DNA from: Helichrysum umbraculigerum
Lineage: Eukaryota; Streptophyta; Magnoliopsida; Asterales; Asteraceae
Reading direction: 5' to 3'
Length of the DNA: 64,000 nucleotides
Assembly: GCA_949592205.1 (NCBI GenBank)
Contig: CATIUR010000004.1
Span: 11,607,501 to 11,671,500, forward strand
This document shows, one piece after another, positions 56,327 to 64,000 of this stretch; position 1 is the first letter of the stretch; each line of letters begins with the position of its first letter. The notes beneath the pieces were generated by a model. That model was not told where the DNA came from and searched no databases. It worked only from the letters and a program-made list of their open reading frames with translations. A program made the translations under genes and the position numbers.

Positions 56327-58467
56327 TGTAACGCCCAAAATTTCGTAAGTACAAAACCTTAAATTATATTATTTTAACTGTTTAAGTTAGAAGGACTAAC
56401 TGTGTAATATGTTTTGTGTCAATAGGACTTACCATTTAATGAAATTGTTAGTAGAGGGACTAAAAGTGACAAGTACTATAAGTTGAGGGTTTAATTGTAA
56501 AATGCAGTATAAAAACACTGCTTCTGTAATCTTCTACTGCAATTACATACACAGAAAATAAAAATACGTACAGGGCTTGTGTGAGGTAGGTTTTGAAAGA
56601 ACAAGAAGAAGGAAGCTAAATTAAAGCTAGGTTTTGTTAAATTAGTGCTTGTTAGCTTGCAAATAACTTCTTTAAGGTATGATTAACCTCCCTTTTGTGT
56701 TTAATTGATGAATTTCATGAATTAGGTTAAACCCTAGTCTTGGGGTTTTGATGAATTAGTGGACTAATGATTCAATTAAGGTTTCATACACTTAATTATA
56801 GTATGTTCAATACATAAATGATATTAGTTTGGTTAAAACACCCATGATCATGTGTTTGAGAAAAATTGAATAATTATAATCATGACCATGTATATGATGA
56901 TTGCTATAAATGGGTAATTGATATGTATTGTGTGTGATTATGCATCAAAGAGTGATACTTGTGATGTTGGTAAATGGAATTGATGAGAAATTATGATAAA
57001 TACCCATTTATAAGCAATCACACATAAAAGTGTATGAAGCTTATAGTAAGATTATAAGTGTTATGAGATTTAACACCTTGTAGTATGATATGTGATATAA
57101 TTAGAAAGTGATTGTGAAATTGATACGTGTTTATGTGATTATATGAATTAGGTGATAAACATGTTCAAGGTGTTACAAGTAATTATTCGTGTGGGCTATC
57201 ACAAGGTAAGTTAATGGATGATGCTATCTTTCTTCAAGTAATGCTTGTTCCATTTACTTGGAAGGACCGGTAATGGATATGTCATTTACTTGATGAGTTA
57301 TGATTATATACCGGGGTGTAGGCCCGAAGATGTTAATTCTTGCGGGAATTAGCATATGATATTATGGATCCTTAATATACGTATGTTGTGAAATGATATT
57401 GATTATCATTGATAGCCCATTTCTTACTAAGCTTTATGCTTACTCTATTATGTTTATGTGTTTTAGGTGAGCCAAGTGGGACCCAGAGGGATCCGGGTAA
57501 AAGGCCCGAATGATGCTAGTGGTGGAGCTTGTTAAGTTATCGGTAACAAGCTAATCTTTTAAATCATGCTCTCGATATGTAATCACCCCTTTTGTTTAAG
57601 AAAACTTAGTTTTGACACCTAATGTTGAAAGTCAAACATGTTGAAGTGTGGAAGTCAAATTAGTCAATGAGTTGGTATACTCATTGATAGTTTTGGAGAT
57701 GATGTTATTGTATAATAGATGAATATAATGTGAATATAATGGTTTATGGAAATTTGATGTTAATAGTTAAGTTGAAGTATTGATAGTGAAAGTGGCATGA
57801 GTTGACTTAGAATAGTCAAAGAAATGTGATTTGGGTGTTAGAATAGTGGTTATTTGGGTAAAGACCCAAACGGGTCTTCAAAGTGCCCAAATGGGTCACT
57901 AACGGGTCAAAAGGCTACGTTGAGTTGTAAATATGATATGACGAATGTAAACATTGCACTAGGTCCCAATTGTGGTATTAAAAAGGTAGTAGAAGTGTCA
58001 AAGTCTGAAGTTTGTTGGTTTGGAATTTGGTATGTCAACGGAAGTGGTCAAAAATGACCATAAAGTGGTCAACGATCCGTTTTCTCGTTAAACATGAAAT
58101 TTGGAAAAGTGTTAATTGGGAAATGTTCATATAGTCATAATACACGTGCCTGCAAATTTTCATGGTCATTGGACTTGTCATTTTCAAGATATGCACGATC
58201 GAATTTCGGAAGATGGTAAAATGGACAGCAGGCTTCATTCCTGGGGAATGGGAGTCATTCCTGGGGAATTCGACTCAAATTTCTAACAGCATGCTTCATT
58301 CCTGGGGAATGGGAGTCATTCCTGGGGAATCTCTTATAAATTCAACATTTTCTTATTTAAATCCTTATTTGATCTAGGGAATGATACAACAAGTCTAAAA
58401 TGTCATATTAAAACGTAGGACTTTACGAAATGAAAAAAAAAAATGTTCTAAATTTCGGGGTGTTTCA
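56327..58467 (+). repeat. LTR-G 5' LTR
   Basis: 2141 bp, TGTAACGCCC...GGGGTGTTTCA. Contains the ATTCCTGGGGAAT cluster near its 3' end. Short ORFs within have no support. Confidence 0.9.
58237..58330. repeat. Cluster of ATTCCTGGGGAAT motifs in LTR-G
   Basis: Four copies of the 13-bp near-palindrome ATTCC-TGG-GGAAT in two pairs, each pair with spacer GGGAGTC, within 94 bp. Confidence 0.9.
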
Positions 58468-58470
58468 AGT

Positions 58471-58483
58471 TGGTATCAGAGCT
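58471..58483 (+). other. LTR-G primer binding site, tRNA-iMet type
   Basis: TGGTATCAGAGCT, three bases after the LTR end. Confidence 0.85.
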
Positions 58484-58859
58484 TGGTTTAAGGGATTCGG
58501 GTATCCACCATTAGTGGGTACTTGATCTTAAGCCATTATTATTATTGTTGAGCATGATATTGAATTGTTATTTGTTTTGATTAATCTAGTTATTTGATTT
58601 CTAAGACTTTTGACTCGAAATATCTTGTGGTAACTTTGGAAACATATAACTGGGATATGATAATTCGTGTGACTGGCCACCACAATAATTATCATATGGC
58701 AATTGTATGGAGCCAAGGAAGTCACAAGGTGTTAAGAAGATAAAGTCTTGGTAATAATTGTTGACTGCTATGTGACTAGGTGCAGTTAAATTACAAAGTA
58801 GACATTTTATTGATGAATATGTTTGTATTAAATATATTGTGTCTACTTTCAGTAATAAG

Positions 58860-61800
58860 ATGAATGATCAAGAAGGAATAGAATTGACACTTGGGCCTCG
58901 TCCACGAGACCAAGCCCAGAATGTAAGAACTGGAGGTGATGATGATAGACAAAGACCTCCAGCAGATGATGCTAGGTTATCTTTGACCGACTTAAAAACT
59001 TTAATCTCAGCTGAAGTGGCAAAGGCTCAAGAGGCGTCCCTTCCCCTCTTATTGGGCCGTATTTCTGAAACCATACGTGAAACTGTTGCTGATGAATTTC
59101 AAAGGCGAGATGATGAAAATGAAATTGATCTTGAAAGACCACCTCCTGGTGGTGAAAGAAATGAGGAAAGACCACCAACACCTGTTGTTCGCAGGGTGAT
59201 TCAAAATCGTGATGAAGATCGTAAATTCAGTTATAAAGACTTTTCTGTTTGTAACCCGCCAGATTTTCAAGGTGAGATGGATCCAATTAAATGTCAAAGG
59301 TGGTTATCTGAAGTTGAAGGGGCATTTACCACGGCAGAAGTCCCTAACCGATTGAAAGTGAGATATGCTTCTAATCTTCTTAAATCCCGTGCTAAATTCT
59401 GGTGGGAAGTTCAATGTCGTACTTTAGGAGAGGAAGCTATTACAATGATGACATGGGAAGATTTTAAAAAGATGTTTGTTGAAACTTATTCGCAGGATGC
59501 TGATCTAAATAGAATTCGTCGTGAGTTCCTTTCTATGGAACAAACGACTGAGTCGATAAACGAGCTGGTAGGAAATTTTCTGGATCGAGCCCAATTTTGT
59601 CCAGAATACATGGCAAATCCTAAATTACTTATGGATCATTTTCATACAATCCTGAAGAAAGAAATTCGACAGTTTGTCAATCCGAAGAAATGTAGTACTT
59701 TTTCTGAAATGGTAGACGAGGCTCGATTTCAAGAACTGGAGTTAAAGAAGGATGAGAAAAGTTCCACGAAAAGAAAAGCTGAATCCACTTCTACTCCATC
59801 CAAAAAGTTTAGATCTGGTGGAAGTTTTAGAAAGGATGATCGAACTGAAATCCCAGAATGCAAGATATGCCATAAAAGGCATCGTGGGGAGTGTAAAGCC
59901 GGGACTCTAAATTGTTTTTCTTGTGGAAGGCCGGGACATTTTAGCAAAGATTGTCCCAATCCAATCAAAGTTTGTCATCATTGTCTGAAACCAGGACATA
60001 TTCGACCTGATTGTCCTGAATTGAAATCTCAACCTACTTCTTCTGCTCCTCGCAAGAATACTGAGAGGAAGACGGTGGAACCACCGAAGCCTAGACACCG
60101 TTCCTTTCAAATAACTGCAGAAGAAGCACAAAGAGCCCCCGATGTGTTAACAGGTACCTTCTTTGTAAATCTTAAACCTGCATACATACTGTTTGATTCG
60201 GGAGCTTCACGATCATTTGTGTCTGAAAAGTTCTGTCGATATTTCTCAATCCCTCTTACTGAGTTAGATGCTCCACTAGATATGGAAGTTGCTGATGATA
60301 GAATTATCTTTGTGACTAATGTGTATAGAGGGTGTCAATTAGTGATTAACAATGAAACATTTCTCATAAATTTAATTCCAATGCAAATGGGTGAGTTTGA
60401 TGTAGTTGTGGGTATGGATTGGTTAGGCAAACATAATGCTATAATCCAGTGTGAGAAAAAGATTATTCGTATTACTTCACCAAGTGGGGGAGTGATAGAT
60501 ATTTATGGCGAAAAGAGAAAACTTTCAATTCCAATTTGTACCTTTGCTCGTGCTAAACGCCATTTATCACATGGTTGCCAGGCCTTTTTGGCATATGTGA
60601 TTGATACCCAAAAGCAAACTCCCAAATTATCTGAAATTCCTATTGTTAATGAGTTCCCCGATGTTTTTCCCGACGAGCTACCGGGCATTCCGCCCGATAG
60701 ACAAGTCGAATACCGAATTGAATTAGTACCGGGAGCTACACCAATTGCTAAAACACCTTATAGACTCGCCCCCTCTGAAATGCAAGAGTTGATGAAACAA
60801 TTGCAAGAATTACTTGATAAAGGTTTTATTCGTCCGAGTAGTTCACCATGGGGTGCACCGATACTATTTGTTAAAAAGAAAGATGGCACTATGAGAATGT
60901 GCATCGATTATAGGGAATTGAACAAGGTTACCATCAAGAATAGGTATCCCTTGCCTAGGATTGATGACTTGTTTGACCAACTCCAAGGTGCTAGTTTCTT
61001 CTCGAAGATTGATTTACGTTCTGGTTATCACCAATTGAAAGTTCGAGAAGAAGATGTGTCTAAAACAGCTTTCAGGACAAGGTATGGCCATTATGAATTC
61101 GTGGTTATGCCTTTTGGTCTGACAAATGCTCCTGCCGCTTTTATGGATCTCATGAATCGAGTGTGCCGACCTATGCTCGATAAGTTTGTAATTGTATTTA
61201 TAGATGATATTCTCATATATTCCAAATCTGTTGACGATCACAATGTTCATTTAAGGCAGGTATTACAAACTTTGAGAAATGAGAAACTTTATGCCAAGTT
61301 CTCCAAGTGTGAATTTTGGCTTCGTGAGGTACAATTTCTGGGTCATGTTGTTAATAACCAAGGTATTATGGTTGATCCTGCAAAGGTTGAGGCGGTGATG
61401 AAATGGGAACCTCCAACCAATGCAACAGAAGTTAGAAGTTTTCTGGGTTTAGCTGGCTATTACAGACGATTTATCCAGGATTTCTCCAAGATTGCTACTC
61501 CTCTCACTAAGCTTACTCGTAAAAATATTAAATATGAATGGAATGATGCAGCTGAGCAAGCTTTCCGTACTTTGAAATTAAAGCTTAGTCAAGCTCCTGT
61601 CTTAGTACTTCCTGATGGTACTGATGACATGGTAGTTTACTACGATGCTTCTCGAAATGGTCTTGGTTGTGTTCTGATGCAGAGGGGTAAAGTGATTGCT
61701 TATGCTTCTCGACAACTGAAAGAACATGAAAAAGGATATCCAACTCACGATTTGGAGCTGGCAGTGGTTGTCTTTGCTCTAAAAATCTGGAGGCATTACT

Positions 61801-63482
61801 TATATGGTGTGAAGTGTACCATTTACACTGATCACAAAAGCCTCAAATATTTCTTTGATCAGCGTGACCTTAACATGAGACAGCGACGTTGGCTTGACTT
61901 GGTAAAGGATTATGACTGTGAAATTCTTTATCATCCAGGAAAGGCTAACGTTGTAGCTGATGCTCTCAGCTGAAAAGCGATGCATCATGCTTTAATTGTT
62001 AAATCTCTTCGCATTACTGTCATTCCTGATTTACTTGACCAGATTAAGGAAGTCCAACAAAAGGCATGGCAAAAAGGTCTTTGGAGAGCAGAACGTATTA
62101 AAGGTCAAATTCCAAACATTGTTGATGATTCTCGTGGGATAAAAACACGTTATGGAAGAATATGGATTCCAAATTCACCTGAGCTGAAAAAGCTGTTACT
62201 TGATGAAGCTCACAAGTCCAGATATTCCATTCATCCTGGTGCAACAAAAATGTACCATGATTTGAAAGTTGATTATTGGTGGCCTGGGATGAAGCGTGAA
62301 ATTGTGAAATATGTCGAACAATGTCTAACGTGTTTGCAGGTTAAAGCAGAACATCAAAAGCCATTTGGTAAAATGCAACCGTTGGACATACCTGTTTGGA
62401 AATGGGAGCACCTTACCATGGACCTTATCACTAAATTACCCAAAACTCAACGTCATCATGACACTATTTGGGTGATTGTTGATCGGTTGACAAAAAGTGC
62501 TCTATTCTTGCCAATTAAGGAAACTTATACTTCAGAGGCACTTGCTGATTTATATGTTAAAGAAGTTGTGGCACGACATGGTATGCCTATCTCTATTATC
62601 TCTGATCGAGATAGTAGATTCACTTCTAGATTCTGGAACAAATTCCAAGAGGATATTGGTACTCGTATTCATTTAAGTACTGCATATCATCCCCAGACTG
62701 ATGGGCAGAGTGAAAGAACCATCCAGACGCTTGAAGACATGTTGAGGGCATGTGCCATTGATTTCGGTGGTAGCTGGGATACTCACTTACCGTTGGTTGA
62801 GTTTTCTTATAATAACAGTTATCATGCGAGTATTGGCATGCCTCCTTATCAAATGTTATATGGCAGAAAATGTAGAACTCCAATATGTTGGGATGAGATT
62901 GGGCAACGAGAATTGGGTAGTACTGATATTGTCCAGAAGACGACTGAAAAGATTGATCAGGTCAGAGAACGGTTGAAAATAGCCCAAGATCGACAAAAAT
63001 CTTATGCTGACAACCGAAGGCGTCCAATCGAATTCCAAGTTGGAGATTTTGTTATGTTGAAAGTATCTCCATGGAAGGGTATCATTCGGTTCAGAAAGCG
63101 GGGAAAATTGAGCCCTCGATACATTGGTCCCTTTAAGATTCTTGAAAAAGTTGGAAATGTAGCTTATCGCCTCGAGCTGCCTAATGAACTAGCTGGAATA
63201 CATTCTACTTTTCACGTGTCCTATTTAAGGAAGTGTTTGGTTGATGAAGCCGCTTACGTGCCATTGGATGAAATTGAAATTAATGATCAGTTGAATTACG
63301 TTGAACAACCAGTGATGATTCTTGATGAAAAGATAAAGAAGCTGAGGAATAAAGAAATAAAGTTGTTCAAAATCCAATGGAGACATCGCAAGGGTTCAGA
63401 ATTTACTTGGGAACCCGAGGAGGAGATCATCCGTTATTATCATGCTATATATCAGGAATGGATTGTGAGGACACAATCCTGA
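58860..63482 (+). pseudogene. LTR-G gag-pol polyprotein with one in-frame TGA
   Basis: 1540 codons from ATG 58860 to TGA 63480, broken only by TGA at 61971-61973 between RNase H and integrase, where related elements usually have Arg (CGA to TGA would explain it). Order: gag core (WLSEVEGAFTTAEV, FWWEVQ); two CCHC knuckles CFSCGRPGHFSKDC and CHHCLKPGHIRPDC; protease with LFDSGAS; RT with FSKIDLRSGYHQL and VFIDDILIYS; RNase H with YYDASRNGLGCVL; HHCC zinc finger (HPGATKMYHD, then CLTCLQ); DDE integrase (MDLITKLPKT, IISDRDSRF, YHPQTDGQSERT); chromodomain near the end (ILDEKIKKLRNKEI, then WEPEEEI). An upstream GTG at 58839 extends the frame, but the ATG is the likelier start. Confidence 0.92.
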
Positions 63483-63486
63483 ATAA

Positions 63487-63498
63487 GTGGGGGAGAGT
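63487..63498 (+). other. LTR-G polypurine tract
   Basis: GTGGGGGAGAGT immediately before the 3' LTR. Confidence 0.8.
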
Positions 63499-64000
63499 TG
63501 TAACGCCCAAAATTTCGTAAGTACAAAACCTTAAATTATATTATTTTAACTGTTTAAGTTAGAAGGACTAACTGTGTAATATGTTTTGTGTCAATAGGAC
63601 TTACCATTTAATGAAATTGTTAGTAGAGGGACTAAAAGTGACAAGTACTATAAGTTGAGGGTTTAATTGTAAAATGCAGTATAAAAACACTGCTTCTGTA
63701 ATCTTCTACTGCAATTACATACACAGAAAATAAAAATACGTACAGGGCTTGTATGAGGTAGGTTTTGAAAGAACAAGAAGAAGGAAGTTAAATTAAAGCT
63801 AGGTTTTGTTAAATTAGTGCTTGTTAGCTTGCAAATAACTTCTTTAAGGTATGATTAACCTCCCTTTTGTGTTTAATTGATGAATTTCATGAATTAGGTT
63901 AAACCCTAGTCTTGGGGTTTTGATGAATTAGTGGACTAATGATTCAATTAAGGTTTCATACACTTAATTATAGTATGTTCAATACATAAATGATATTAGT
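63499..64000 (+). repeat. LTR-G 3' LTR, first 502 bp
   Basis: Repeats 56327 onward with very few differences; cut by the window end. Confidence 0.92.

Larger units (their letters stand above)
56327..64000 (+). mobile_element. LTR-G: Tekay-type chromovirus (Ty3/gypsy), right end outside window
   Basis: 5' LTR, iMet-type primer site, one long gag-pol frame with a C-terminal chromodomain, purine tract, then 502 bp of the 3' LTR before the window ends. At least two substitutions separate the LTRs in the shared part (56579/63751 area and GGAAGC/GGAAGT). The chromodomain and gag-pol fusion fit the Tekay/Del chromoviruses. Inserted beside the LTR-F gag. Confidence 0.92.

Overview
Plant nuclear DNA: AT-rich, intron-bearing genes, a degenerate TTTAGGG telomere-type tract, and almost everything else transposable. 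The antisense ORF of the Tat-type element belongs to a family I associate with Asteraceae and other eudicot Tat elements, so an asterid is plausible, but the species cannot be fixed from the window.

Host genes. Three minus-strand copies of an OXA1-like (YidC/Oxa1/Alb3 family) mitochondrial inner-membrane insertase gene lie in tandem. Copy A (1-1217) runs off the left edge, copy B is 10417-12741, and copy C is 34061-50299. A and B carry an internally duplicated mitochondrial presequence, each with its own single in-frame stop. Copy C has eight exons whose phases all agree. It is broken only by a 13.3-kb LTR retrotransposon inside exon 6; leaving out that element and one 5-bp target-site copy leaves exon 6 in frame at 108 nt. 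Blocks upstream of A and B are also duplicated.

Mobile elements, left to right. Helitron-1 (1314-7513) sits 97 bp upstream of copy A and carries pieces of at least two host genes: a plastid prephenate/aspartate aminotransferase and an ATX3/4/5-type histone methyltransferase. A 441-bp Mutator-type MITE lies in copy B. LTR-A (14264-23446) has two 2932-bp LTRs that look identical and encodes gag but no pol. LTR-B (23630-31734, minus) is a large element with no coding capacity. Helitron-2 (33070-33632, minus) is a 563-bp non-autonomous element. LTR-C (34981-48273, minus) is a Tat-type Ty3/gypsy element with gag, protease, RT, RNase H, integrase and an antisense ORF; it is itself interrupted by LTR-D (39886-~43160, plus), now only an LTR plus the front of gag. 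Right of copy C are a SINE, microsatellites, a small MITE, a CACTA terminus, an Athila-like 3' end with LTR (LTR-E), an antisense Tat-type gag fragment (LTR-F) and LTR-G (56327 to the edge), a Tekay-type chromovirus whose gag-pol frame is open except for one TGA.

Most notable: (1) the insertion in copy C, which can be read base by base; (2) the Helitron with captured gene pieces, whose empty site is preserved in the sister copies; (3) a recent gag-only element; (4) an antisense ORF with a 72-nt in-frame intron; (5) clusters of short palindromes, different in sequence in each family, inside four unrelated LTR elements (LTR-B, LTR-D, LTR-E, LTR-G).
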